Assembly: GCA_031548675.1 (NCBI GenBank)
Contig: JAVBQU010000149.1
Coordinates: forward strand, 1 to 7,081
Source of the DNA: JAVBQU01 sp031548675
GTDB taxonomy: Bacteria; Bacteroidota; Bacteroidia; Bacteroidales; P3
DNA length: 7,081 nucleotides
Direction of reading: 5' to 3'
Shown here: positions 1 to 6,468 of the stretch, piece by piece
How the letters are laid out: each line of letters opens with the position of its first letter
How positions within the stretch are numbered: the stretch's first letter is position 1
Translations under genes and position numbers: made by a program
The notes under the pieces: model-generated
The model's input: only the letters and a program-made list of their open reading frames with translations
Databases searched by the model: none
What the model was told of the DNA's origin: nothing

Positions 1-425
1 TGCTTAAATTAGGCGTAGATAAAATTATTCCTTTCGAAGAGGTAGACGATCAGAGCGGAAAACCTATACTTAAATCGCGATGGGCAGGAGCCTTTGACAC
101 TGCCGGAGGTAATGTTTTAAACACCTTAATAAAAGGATGCAGTAAATTAGGCAGTGTAGCCACTTGCGGAAATGTAGCCGGAACCAAATTAGACCTAACC
201 GTATTCCCTTTTATATTAAATGGTGTAAATCTTTTGGGTATCAATTCGGCAGATGCTTTAATGGACATGCGTTTGAAAATATGGGAAAATTTAGGCGGAA
301 AATGGAAACCCGCACAATTGAATAGCGTAGTGCAAAAAGTTTCATTAGAGGATATGAGTGCTGTTATTTCGCAAATGTTAGCCGGAAAACATACAGGACG
401 GACTATTCTGCAACACCGCATATAA
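1..425 (+). CDS. acuI: AcuI/YhdH-family NADPH:quinone oxidoreductase (acryloyl-CoA reductase-like), 3' part only
   Basis: The open frame enters at the left edge (first full codon at 3) and runs to TAA at 423-425, giving about 140 C-terminal residues of a family usually near 325-330. The residues match the second half of the zinc-free medium-chain dehydrogenase/reductase YhdH (AcuI) group: a 'WAGAFDTAGG' stretch, then 'GSVATCGNVAG' in the Rossmann nucleotide-binding fold, 'FPFILNGVNLLGINS' and the C-terminal 'GRTILQHRI'. In this family the E. coli and Rhodobacter enzymes reduce acryloyl-CoA to propionyl-CoA with NADPH; other members are annotated only as quinone oxidoreductases, so the physiological substrate here is not fixed. 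Internal ATGs, for example at 234, are not the start because homology continues upstream to the edge. A strong terminator follows 33 bp after the stop. The N-terminal catalytic half lies outside the window. Confidence 0.88.
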   Translation, partial: LKLGVDKIIPFEEVDDQSGKPILKSRWAGAFDTAGGNVLNTLIKGCSKLGSVATCGNVAGTKLDLTVFPFILNGVNLLGINSADALMDMRLKIWENLGGKWKPAQLNSVVQKVSLEDMSAVISQMLAGKHTGRTILQHRI

Positions 426-457
426 TATAGTTTCATTTTAATTTTCATACTTCATGT

Positions 458-497
458 AAAAAGTTCATTTACAAACGTAAATGAACTTTTTGTTTTT
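458..497 (+). terminator. Intrinsic terminator after the acuI-like gene
   Basis: GTTCATTTAC (463-472) pairs perfectly with GTAAATGAAC (477-486) around a 4-nt loop. A five-A run before it and a five-T run after it extend the stem, and more T follows. The near symmetry of A-run and T-run suggests it could also work on the minus strand. Confidence 0.9.
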
Positions 498-587
498 ATA
501 TGCTCATCAAAATCCCTGATACAGCGAAACAAAATTTTCAAACCGTTGTTACTTTATAAAATTAACAACCATTTAAAAATAAAAGAC

Positions 588-1235
588 ATGAAACGAAAAA
601 TGAAATCTTTATGGTATTTGTTTCTTCCCATGTTGCTGCTTACAGCATGTTATCCAGAACCAAATGATTTAGATGTAGCGGAAGAACAATTAGTATCCAT
701 AACTAATGTACAAACCGATTTTAATTTTGGTACATTAAGTACTTTCGCTGTTTCCGACTCCTTGGTTATTTTATCTAACGATGGCAGCAAAACAGCAATT
801 ACAGAGCAAACTCCTCTTTTCAATACAATAAAAGATCGTATAGAAAAAGACCTTACGGCTAAAGGATTTACAGAAGTTGATTTACGCACAGGTAATCCTG
901 ATTTTGTTATCGGCTTATCTGCTTTGAAAGTAGTTAACATTACAACATATTATCCCGGCTGGTGGTGGGATTACTGGGATTATTATTATCCATGGTGGAG
1001 CGGTTACTACCCTTACTATCCTCTACCCTACTATCCATCTTATACCACAGCTTATTCAACAGGCACTTTAATTATGGAAATGTATGATTTGAAACACAAG
1101 GATGTTGCCGCCGAAAAAATACCGGTAAGATGGCTGGGACTTGTTCGGGGGCTATTAGATGTAAATCATTCTACATCCGATATTGTAACAGCTATTGATG
1201 ATTGTTTTAATCAAACGCCGCAACTAAAGAAATAA
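588..1235 (+). CDS. DUF4136-like lipoprotein with aromatic-rich insertion
   Basis: A 215-residue predicted lipoprotein. The signal peptide has basic residues 2-6, a hydrophobic core and the lipobox L-T-A-C, with lipidated Cys21, so it should be anchored in the envelope. The mature part follows the DUF4136 pattern: an 'F..L.TFAV' strand near 45-55, 'I.DRIEKDLTAKGF' near 81-94, 'NPDFVIGL' at 103-110, a 'GTLIMEMYD' strand near 159-167 and a final helix with 'DIVTAIDDC'. DUF4136 has no established function. Residues about 121-156 form an insertion in which 20 of 36 residues are Tyr or Trp. The ATG at 588 is preferred because it starts a proper signal peptide; an in-frame TTG at 546 would add 14 residues that do not fit one, and ATG 600 is an alternative. 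The next gene starts 30 bp downstream, so the two are probably cotranscribed. I found no convincing promoter in 500-587. Confidence 0.82.
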   Translation: MKRKMKSLWYLFLPMLLLTACYPEPNDLDVAEEQLVSITNVQTDFNFGTLSTFAVSDSLVILSNDGSKTAITEQTPLFNTIKDRIEKDLTAKGFTEVDLRTGNPDFVIGLSALKVVNITTYYPGWWWDYWDYYYPWWSGYYPYYPLPYYPSYTTAYSTGTLIMEMYDLKHKDVAAEKIPVRWLGLVRGLLDVNHSTSDIVTAIDDCFNQTPQLKK

Positions 1236-1265
1236 GGTAATTTATAACATTAAAATGATTGTAAA

Positions 1266-1889
1266 ATGAAAAAGATATTAATCATAACCTGCATAGCGAT
1301 TATAGGATTTTTACCTACTACTCTTAAATCGCAAACCAAGCAATACTATTCTATCGACTGGAGCATTGGTATTCCCATTGGAAGCTCATCCGATTTTATT
1401 TCAGCAGTAAGCCCTGCCGGTTTTAATTTTGGCGGACAAATATATATGACCGACAACGTTGCTCTTGATTTTGGAGTAGGCTGGAATAATTTTTATGAAT
1501 TAAAAGACAGGGAAACCTATACTAAAGGTGGTTTTGCCATTACAGCAGCACAATACCGCTACATCAGCTATATTCCATTTAAAGCAGGCGGAATGTATAA
1601 TTTTATGCCATCGTCTAAAATACAACCTTATGCCGGCTTAAATATCGGATTTAATTATATGACAGAGAATGTTTTTATACAAGAAAATTTGATATGGACA
1701 GACCAATATGGTTTTATTATAAGTCCTGAAATAGGAGCCTTTTTGAGTTTCGATGAAGAATCTTCGATGGGGCTTCATGTATCAGCGGCTTATACTTACA
1801 ATACCAATGAGTTTTCTTTTATGAAAAACTATAAGGGATTTCAAAACATTACGTTTAACGTAGGCTTAACATTTATGTTAGGCAGATAG
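1266..1889 (+). CDS. Small outer-membrane beta-barrel protein
   Basis: A 207-residue secreted protein with a clear signal peptide (MKK start, hydrophobic core 4-17, likely cleavage near Ser22/Gln23). The mature chain consists of alternating amphipathic strands ending in aromatic residues, such as 'GGQIYMTDNVALDFGVGW', 'PFKAGGMYNF', 'IQPYAGLNIGFNY', 'IISPEIGAFLSF' and a last strand 'ITFNVGLTFML'. This is the layout of small eight-stranded barrels of the OMP_b-brl/OmpW-like type. 'IQPYAGLNIGFNY' resembles the strand motif common in that group. The ligand or function is not evident. It lies 30 bp after the lipoprotein gene and is closed by its own terminator, so the pair looks like an envelope operon. 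The chain ends in Leu-Gly-Arg rather than the terminal Phe typical of many porins. Confidence 0.82.
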   Translation: MKKILIITCIAIIGFLPTTLKSQTKQYYSIDWSIGIPIGSSSDFISAVSPAGFNFGGQIYMTDNVALDFGVGWNNFYELKDRETYTKGGFAITAAQYRYISYIPFKAGGMYNFMPSSKIQPYAGLNIGFNYMTENVFIQENLIWTDQYGFIISPEIGAFLSFDEESSMGLHVSAAYTYNTNEFSFMKNYKGFQNITFNVGLTFMLGR

Positions 1890-1916
1890 TAAACTTTGTA
1901 AGTTTATATAATTTCG

Positions 1917-1945
1917 GAGACTGCTTGTGCAAGCAGTCTCTTTTG
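1917..1945 (+). terminator. Intrinsic terminator of the lipoprotein/OMP operon
   Basis: GAGACTGCTT (1917-1926) pairs perfectly with AAGCAGTCTC (1931-1940) around loop GTGC, followed by TTTT. This is the most GC-rich hairpin of the left half. The T-run overlaps the -33 element of the next promoter. Confidence 0.92.
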
Positions 1946-1973
1946 CTATTATCTACAAGGATGTGTACCTTTG
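1942..1973 (+). promoter_or_regulatory. Bacteroidota-type promoter of the SUKH-like gene
   Basis: The -33 box TTTG (1942-1945) and -7 box TACCTTTG (1966-1973) are separated by 20 bp, matching the Bacteroidota primary sigma consensus (TTTG, 19-21 bp, TAnnTTTG). Transcription would start near 1979-1982, giving a leader of about 15 nt before the ATG at 1995. The -33 box lies inside the T-run of the preceding terminator. Confidence 0.8.
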
Positions 1974-1994
1974 CAAACAAAATAAATTCATATA

Positions 1995-2498
1995 ATGAGT
2001 GACTTTTTAAAATATTCTTCTGATATTATTACAACATCTTCTTTGCAACAGGAGGATCAAGAATTATTGATACAAACCGGATTTCCCCAAATAAATTTTC
2101 CTTTTGGTACTTTTAATACTTATAAACCTTTAACGAAGGAAGCATCTACCATTAAATCAAAATACGGATTATTATTTACCCTTGCAGAAGATAAAGAAAC
2201 CATGACCCAGATTGTAATTGATTTAGATAATAACAATATCTGCTTTTACGAATCGTGGGAAAATAGACTTTATGCTATAAATAGCTGTCTACAATATTTT
2301 ATAGAATTCTATAGAATATGTGATGATTTTTTTACACATAATCCCGAATTTAATGAGGATGATTATACCATAGACGAATCTTGTTTGAAAAAAATAAAAC
2401 ATTTGGAAGCCCAGTTAAAAAGTATCGACGAAACTCCCTTTCAAGATAAAAGCAATGCTTGGAGTTATATGTTAGAAACGATGTATTACGCAGAATAA
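1995..2498 (+). CDS. SUKH-like (SMI1/KNR4 superfamily) protein, possible orphan immunity protein
   Basis: A soluble, acidic 167-residue protein with no signal peptide or membrane segment. The order of elements resembles SUKH-4-type proteins: a short region around 'FPFGTF' (35-40), a strand pair with 'IVIDLDNNNICFYES' (73-87), then 'YAINSCLQYFIEFYRICDDFF' (93-113), which corresponds to the conserved 'N.S...F' helix, and a C-terminal helix pair with 'LEAQLKSIDETPF' and 'AWSYMLETMYY' (137-165). SUKH proteins are best known as immunity proteins against secreted or contact-delivered nuclease and deaminase toxins, though some have other roles. No toxin gene lies within the window; the gene has its own promoter and stands alone. 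The assignment rests on pattern recall, not on a profile search, and the subfamily is uncertain. The start is fixed by the promoter just upstream. Confidence 0.6.
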   Translation: MSDFLKYSSDIITTSSLQQEDQELLIQTGFPQINFPFGTFNTYKPLTKEASTIKSKYGLLFTLAEDKETMTQIVIDLDNNNICFYESWENRLYAINSCLQYFIEFYRICDDFFTHNPEFNEDDYTIDESCLKKIKHLEAQLKSIDETPFQDKSNAWSYMLETMYYAE

Positions 2499-2523
2499 TA
2501 AAACAATCTATATTTAAAACTCA

Positions 2524-2546
2524 CAAGATTGGCAAAGCCAATCTTG
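2524..2546. terminator. Hairpin after the SUKH-like gene, possible terminator
   Basis: CAAGATTGGC (2524-2533) pairs perfectly with GCCAATCTTG (2537-2546) around loop AAA. No T-run follows on the plus strand (CTCTATC), so termination there would be weak. Read on the minus strand, it is followed by TGAGTTTTAAA, also modest. It may instead stabilise a 3' end or belong to the GC-rich island next to it. Confidence 0.5.
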
Positions 2547-2553
2547 CTCTATC

Positions 2554-2602
2554 AGGGTGGCGGTTGCTTCGGACTATAATCCCCGCAATGGCGGTTAAGC
2601 CT
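2554..2602. repeat. GC-rich intergenic island with internal repeats, candidate dispersed element
   Basis: About 50 bp that is much richer in GC than the flanking DNA. GGCGGTT occurs twice (2559-2565 and 2590-2596), and CCGC (2583-2586) can pair with GCGG (2591-2594) around AATG. Together with the perfect hairpin at 2524-2546 it resembles a short structured extragenic repeat. Only one copy is in the window, so its repetitive nature is inferred. Confidence 0.35.
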
Positions 2603-2625
2603 AAAATATACAATTTACCAATACA

Positions 2626-3480
2626 ATGAATACGAAACTATATCTTCATGTAGAAACAGACTCTTCGGCAGGATTCTGCTTTGGAGTAACCAATGCCATA
2701 AAAAAGGCTGAAGAAGCTCTACAATCAGAAAATCCATTATATTGTTTAGGTGATATTGTACATAATGAAGAAGAAAATAACCGTTTGCAAACATCCGGTT
2801 TGCAAACCATCCAGCATAGCCAGCTTCCGGAATTAGAAAACCAAACTATTCTTTTCCGTGCCCACGGAGAACCCCCCGAAAGCTATGAAGCTGCCCGTAA
2901 AAACCAAAATCATATTATTGATGCTACCTGTCCTATTGTTACCGCTTTACAAAAACAGGTAGAATTATCCCATCAAAACGGAGAACATATTTATTTATAT
3001 GGAAAAGCAACCCATCCCGAAGTAATCGGTATTGCCGGATATATCCGCAACGATTTGGTGGTGTTCAATGAAATAAGCGAACTAAATTTGAATGAACTCC
3101 CTAGACAGATTACGCTTTACAGCCAAACAACCCAATCTATCGATAAATTTATTCAAATCATTAACGAATTACAACAAGCCGGTATTTCTGTAAAAGTAAA
3201 AAACACCATCTGCCGTTCCGTTGCCAATCGCAAAGGAGTGTTGCAAGCATTTTGCAAACGTTTCGACAAAATAATTTTTGTAGCCGGAAAACATTCCTCC
3301 AATGGAAAATTTTTATATCATATCTGTCAAGAAAGCAACCCTCTCTCCTATTTTATTAGCAAAATTGAAGATATAGATATAAAATGGTTTTCTCCCAATG
3401 ATACAATCGGAATCAGCGGTGCAACCTCAACCCCTATCTGGCTGCTAATGGATGTAAGGCATTATTTGGAAAAGTTATAA
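2626..3480 (+). CDS. ispH: 4-hydroxy-3-methylbut-2-enyl diphosphate reductase (IspH/LytB)
   Basis: This 284-residue cytoplasmic enzyme carries out the last step of the MEP pathway, reducing HMBPP to isopentenyl and dimethylallyl diphosphate. The three cysteines that hold the catalytic iron-sulfur cluster are Cys18 ('AGFCFGV'), Cys102 ('DATCPIV') and Cys196 ('NTICRSV'). Substrate-contact residues are also present: His46 in 'DIVHN', His80 in 'RAHGE', His130 and Glu132 in 'THPEV' (the catalytic glutamate), Thr168/Thr169 in 'SQTTQS', Ser224-Ser225-Asn226 in 'KHSSNGK', and Ser268 in 'SGATSTP'. Length and motif variants fit Bacteroidota IspH and it appears intact. The ATG at 2626 is close to the first conserved motif, as in homologues. 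It stands alone, without other isoprenoid genes, and I see no clear TAnnTTTG box or strong terminator around it. Confidence 0.97.
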   Translation: MNTKLYLHVETDSSAGFCFGVTNAIKKAEEALQSENPLYCLGDIVHNEEENNRLQTSGLQTIQHSQLPELENQTILFRAHGEPPESYEAARKNQNHIIDATCPIVTALQKQVELSHQNGEHIYLYGKATHPEVIGIAGYIRNDLVVFNEISELNLNELPRQITLYSQTTQSIDKFIQIINELQQAGISVKVKNTICRSVANRKGVLQAFCKRFDKIIFVAGKHSSNGKFLYHICQESNPLSYFISKIEDIDIKWFSPNDTIGISGATSTPIWLLMDVRHYLEKL

Positions 3481-3725
3481 ACGCATCATATTCTATTTTT
3501 TCAAAATCAAAATTTTTGGAGTAATAAACCTATGGTGGTTAAAGATTATTCAGACTATAAAATTTGATTATAATGATACTGCTTAGCCATTCCGACTTGC
3601 AGTCTCATGTATTTTTGCCCTTTTATACAACCTCTTTCGTAATACTTTATTTTAGAAAGCAGAATATCATGTAATCATTTTTTATCTAAAGAAACGCCTT
3701 GTATTTTTTCATATTACCATCCCAA
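3481..3725. other. Gene-free AT-rich stretch between ispH and the duplicated module
   Basis: No coding frame longer than a few residues is supported and no RNA gene is recognised. There is an isolated TATTTTTG box at 3610-3617 that matches the Bacteroidota -7 consensus on the plus strand, but no proper TTTG lies 19-21 bp upstream, and one such match is expected by chance in DNA this AT-rich. No strong terminator for ispH is seen. Confidence 0.5.
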
Positions 3726-4037
3726 ACTTATTCAAAAAAATTGCATGAGGAATAAATCTTATATTTAATTCCCCAACCTTTCCTAAGCCAATTCAGAACG
3801 AATCGGAACGGCTAAAAATCCAAATAAAAAAGCAACTTCTTGCAAAATAATATTGCCTGAAAATAGAAATTTACACCTTCAATTCGCTGTTAATAATCTA
3901 AAATTCTAATCTAGAAAAAAAATTATTCAATTCTTAGAAATACCTATATAGGACTTATTGTGTTCATGATTTTACACACTGTAAAAAATGATAAAATATA
4001 TTTATTAAATTAACTTTCAAATAACCACTCCATTTAT

Positions 4038-4152
4038 AAACATGTCTATAATATGTAGTTAAGTAAAAATAAAACGTATTTAGATTTAAAGTTATGCCTC
4101 TATACATCATAGTAAGTAGCTTATATAAATGGCATAATAAATACAATAAAAT
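4038..4152 (+). promoter_or_regulatory. Conserved leader of AraC paralogue 1
   Basis: This is the best-conserved non-coding part upstream of the gene. The core ATATGTAGTTAAGTAAAA (4051-4068) is identical to 5506-5523, followed by conserved pieces around 'AAAGTTATG', 'TATACAT' and 'TATAAAT'. The distance from the core to the ATG is nearly the same in both copies (84 and 81 bp). No TAnnTTTG box is present, so the promoter is not located. The core is a candidate regulator-binding site, possibly autoregulatory. Confidence 0.45.
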
Positions 4153-5016
4153 ATGGAATTAATACCTAAAGAAAAGAATCAGCTATGCAATAAATTCGAA
4201 AACAATGACAATCAGAGAATCGATTATATGTTTAAAATAAAAGGTTCTCCTGTTTCATTGTTCAATGAGACAAACAGAATAATATTTGTTATAAAAGGTT
4301 TTATATCAGTTTCTTTTGGCACTCATGTAAAAGAACACATACGTACAGGGCAGTTCTACTTTGTACCTGCCAAATGCCAATACTACAGTATAGCACATGA
4401 AAATACAGAAATTATAGGATTTCCCATAAAGATGGATCTTAACTTTTGCAATTATTTTTCTTTCGAAATGCTGCTGAACAAAGATGTAGTTCAAAAAAAA
4501 AGCTCAAAGCTTAAAGTATTAAAGATAAACCCTATTCTACAGGAATATATTAAAATACTAAGCCTTTATTTAAATGATGGACTCAAATGTCCCCATATGT
4601 TTGAAATAAAACGTAAAGAACTATTGCTGCTATTGAAAACGTACTATTCGAAAAAAGACTTATCTGATTTTTTCAATCCTATACTAAACGCTGATACCCA
4701 ATTTGCCATTAAAGTCTATAATAATTATGAGAATGTAAAAACATCTGAAGAATTAGCAGGCATTATGAATTACAGTTTATCAGGATTTAAAAAACGTTTC
4801 AAACGAGTATTTGGAATTCCCATTTATGAATGGTTAAAAATGAGAAAAATAAGGAGTATATATCATGAAATTTGCTGTACCCAAAAAACTTTTTCAGAAA
4901 TAGCATTTGAATATGGATTCTCATCTGCTTCTCACTTTAATGATTTTTGTAAAGTAAATCTTGAAAATACACCGGGCAAAATCCGGAATAAGGCTTTATC
5001 TTTCGGTATCCTGTAA
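4153..5016 (+). CDS. AraC-family transcriptional regulator, paralogue 1
   Basis: A 287-residue cytoplasmic DNA-binding protein. Residues about 35-95 look like the small beta-rich, cupin-like sensor domain of AraC proteins ('IIFVIKGFISVSFG', 'TGQFYFVPAKC'), and 120-190 form a helical linker. The C-terminal AraC/XylS domain (about 195-280) has two helix-turn-helix units: 'EELAGIMNYSLSGFKKRFKRVFG' with the first recognition helix near 209-218, and 'SEIAFEYGFSSASHFNDFCK' with the second, ending in the family's 'TPGKIR' motif. The ATG at 4153 aligns exactly with that of the second copy, and the A-rich leader is normal for this phylum. It is 64% identical to the gene at 5605 (185 of 287, ungapped). 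No effector residues or targets can be named. Its position in a tandem module with long conserved leaders suggests a local regulator. Confidence 0.9.
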   Translation: MELIPKEKNQLCNKFENNDNQRIDYMFKIKGSPVSLFNETNRIIFVIKGFISVSFGTHVKEHIRTGQFYFVPAKCQYYSIAHENTEIIGFPIKMDLNFCNYFSFEMLLNKDVVQKKSSKLKVLKINPILQEYIKILSLYLNDGLKCPHMFEIKRKELLLLLKTYYSKKDLSDFFNPILNADTQFAIKVYNNYENVKTSEELAGIMNYSLSGFKKRFKRVFGIPIYEWLKMRKIRSIYHEICCTQKTFSEIAFEYGFSSASHFNDFCKVNLENTPGKIRNKALSFGIL

Positions 5017-5033
5017 CCATTTCTATTTCGCCA

Positions 5034-5096
5034 TTTACATTAATTAATCCATATATTAGTAAAATAGTATTTTAGCACGGACAATTGGTGTAATTC
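5034..5096 (+). other. Conserved 3' tail block, copy 1
   Basis: The 32 nt at 5065-5096 differ from 6607-6638 at only two positions, and similarity extends left to about 5034. The block contains TATTTTAG (5068-5075), one base off a -7 box, and ends directly before the terminator stem. If used as a promoter it would make an RNA of about 55 nt; otherwise it is a conserved 3' untranslated segment. No open reading frame explains it. Confidence 0.4.
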
Positions 5097-5137
5097 AAAA
5101 AAGTTTATTGATTTATTTCAATAAGCTTTTTTTGTTT
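5097..5137 (+). terminator. Intrinsic terminator after AraC paralogue 1
   Basis: AAAGTTTATTGA (5100-5111) pairs with TCAATAAGCTTT (5118-5129), with one G-U wobble, around a 6-nt loop. Flanking A and T runs extend the stem, and the T-run continues to 5133. The same hairpin recurs at 6640. Confidence 0.85.
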
Positions 5138-5492
5138 AAAAAATCTACGATTATATGCTATTCAAAACCATATATTAGACTACTTCAAAAAATACCGGAA
5201 GGCATGAATTTCTCATTTTTATTTCCCAATCTTTCCTAAGCCATTTCATAAAAAATCAGAACGACTGAAAATCTGAATAAAAAAGAGATTTTTTGTAAAA
5301 TAAGACTCCGTAAGAAGTAGGAATTTTGCAACCTGAAATTGCTATTCATAATTTAAAATTCTAGTTTATAAAAAAATTGTTTTACAATTTGAATATATCA
5401 CTATAAAGCATCCATTATGAATGACTTTATTTATGATAAAAGATTATAAATCATGTTTTTTCAATTATCTACCCCATAACAGTTTTATTTTT

Positions 5493-5604
5493 AAACCTGT
5501 CTGAAATATGTAGTTAAGTAAAACACGTTGTGCGTTCAAAGTTATGTATTTATACATAGTGTTAAACAGCTTGTATAAATAACATAGCAAATACAATTAA
5601 ATAT
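5493..5604 (+). promoter_or_regulatory. Conserved leader of AraC paralogue 2
   Basis: It contains the 18-nt core at 5506-5523, identical to that of copy 1. A perfect inverted repeat ATGTAT-TT-ATACAT (5544-5557) lies 48 bp before the ATG; in copy 1 only the right arm is kept. A symmetric site of this kind could bind a dimeric regulator, though AraC proteins more often use direct repeats. No consensus -7 box is seen. Confidence 0.45.
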
Positions 5605-6468
5605 ATGGGATTAATGTATAAGGAAGAAAATTCGCCATGCTTCCAATATCAGAGCAATAATAATCAAGAAATTGAATATATAGTCAGGCAAAAAGGTTCG
5701 CAATTTTCTTTATTTAACGAGATAAATAAAATAGTTTTTGTAGTTAAAGGGTCTATATCTGTTTCTTTCGGCTCTCATGTAAAAGAACATATAAATACAG
5801 GATACTTCTTTTTTGTACCTGCCAAGTGCCAATACAACAGCATAGTACAGGAAGATACAGAAGCTATGGTGTTTCAAATGAATATGGACCTCCATTTCTG
5901 TGATTATTTTTCTTTTGAAATGCTGCTAAACCTAGAGGTAGTTCCTAAAAAAACATCGAAGCTTACAACTCTGAAAATTAATACTTTTCTAGAAAGATAC
6001 ATTGAAACACTAAACCATTATTTAAATGATGGACTTGGATGTTTCTATCTGTTGGAAATAAAACAAAAGGAACTGCTTTTTCTATTGAAAACTTATTATT
6101 CCAAAGAAGAATTATATCATTTTTTCGACCCTGTTTTAACCTCCGATATTCAGTTTTCAAGCAAAGTGTATGAGCATTGCGATAATGTAAAATCATCAAC
6201 GGAACTGGCAGCAATAATGAATTACAGCTTATCGGGATTCGAAAAACGTTTTAAACGGGTATTTGGAATTCCTGCTTACCGATGGTTAAAAGCCCGGAAA
6301 GCAAGGAGTATATTTCATGAAATCAGCTGTACTAAAAAAACTTTTGCAGAAATAGCATTTGAATATGGGTTTTCATCTGCGTCCTACTTTAATGATTTCT
6401 GCAAGGCAAATTTTAATAGAACACCGGGCGAAATCCGTAACCAAATTGTATTTCCTTGTATTAAATAA
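5605..6468 (+). CDS. AraC-family transcriptional regulator, paralogue 2
   Basis: It has 287 residues, exactly the length of paralogue 1, with no gaps needed to align them. Domain layout is the same: cupin-like N-terminal domain ('IVFVVKGSISVSFG', 'TGYFFFVPAKC') and AraC/XylS DNA-binding domain at about 195-280. Conservation is highest in 'SFEMLLN', 'LAAIMNYSLSGF', 'KRFKRVFGIP' and 'AFEYGFSSAS', and lowest in the first 30 residues and the last 7. In the first recognition helix Lys213 of paralogue 1 is Glu here; in the second, His261 is Tyr. These changes could shift base preference while keeping related sites. The sensor domains are about 61% identical, so they may respond to different signals. 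It is intact and has its own leader and terminator, so it is not simply cotranscribed with paralogue 1. Confidence 0.9.
   Translation: MGLMYKEENSPCFQYQSNNNQEIEYIVRQKGSQFSLFNEINKIVFVVKGSISVSFGSHVKEHINTGYFFFVPAKCQYNSIVQEDTEAMVFQMNMDLHFCDYFSFEMLLNLEVVPKKTSKLTTLKINTFLERYIETLNHYLNDGLGCFYLLEIKQKELLFLLKTYYSKEELYHFFDPVLTSDIQFSSKVYEHCDNVKSSTELAAIMNYSLSGFEKRFKRVFGIPAYRWLKARKARSIFHEISCTKKTFAEIAFEYGFSSASYFNDFCKANFNRTPGEIRNQIVFPCIK

Larger units (their letters stand above)
3726..5180 (+). repeat. Tandem module, copy 1 (leader, AraC regulator, 3' tail)
   Basis: This segment is homologous to 5180-6690 along its length. Matching landmarks are 'TTTCCTAAGCC' (about 3780 and 5233), 'AAAATTCTA' (about 3900 and 5355), the 18-nt leader core (4051-4068 and 5506-5523), the two 287-codon genes, the 32-nt tail block (5065-5096 and 6607-6638) and the terminators. 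The offset between copies is 1452 bp at the start codons and about 1542 bp at the tail blocks. The left boundary is approximate, because similarity fades around 3710-3740. Confidence 0.8.

Noticed and set aside
50..448. 132-residue open frame on the minus strand opposite the acuI-like gene
   Set aside because: The plus strand here encodes a clear YhdH-family C-terminus; the minus frame has no recognisable motif and would run over the terminator-side region of that gene.
2554..2596. In-frame peptide tail ending at TAA across the GC-rich island as a gene remnant
   Set aside because: The frame has no start nearby and no family resemblance that I recognise; a structured intergenic element explains the composition at least as well.
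3610..3617. TATTTTTG as a promoter of an unseen RNA in 3618-3720
   Set aside because: No TTTG at the right distance upstream and no terminator or conserved structure downstream; a single -7 match is expected by chance.
3970..3986. TTTTAC/GTAAAA inverted repeat in the copy-1 leader as an operator or invertible-promoter end
   Set aside because: It is short, AT-rich and not present at the matching place in copy 2, and no partner repeat was seen that would flank an invertible segment.
3964..4146. 60-residue minus-strand open frame in the leader of AraC paralogue 1
   Set aside because: It is Tyr/Leu-rich with no motif, and the aligned leader of copy 2 does not keep the frame.
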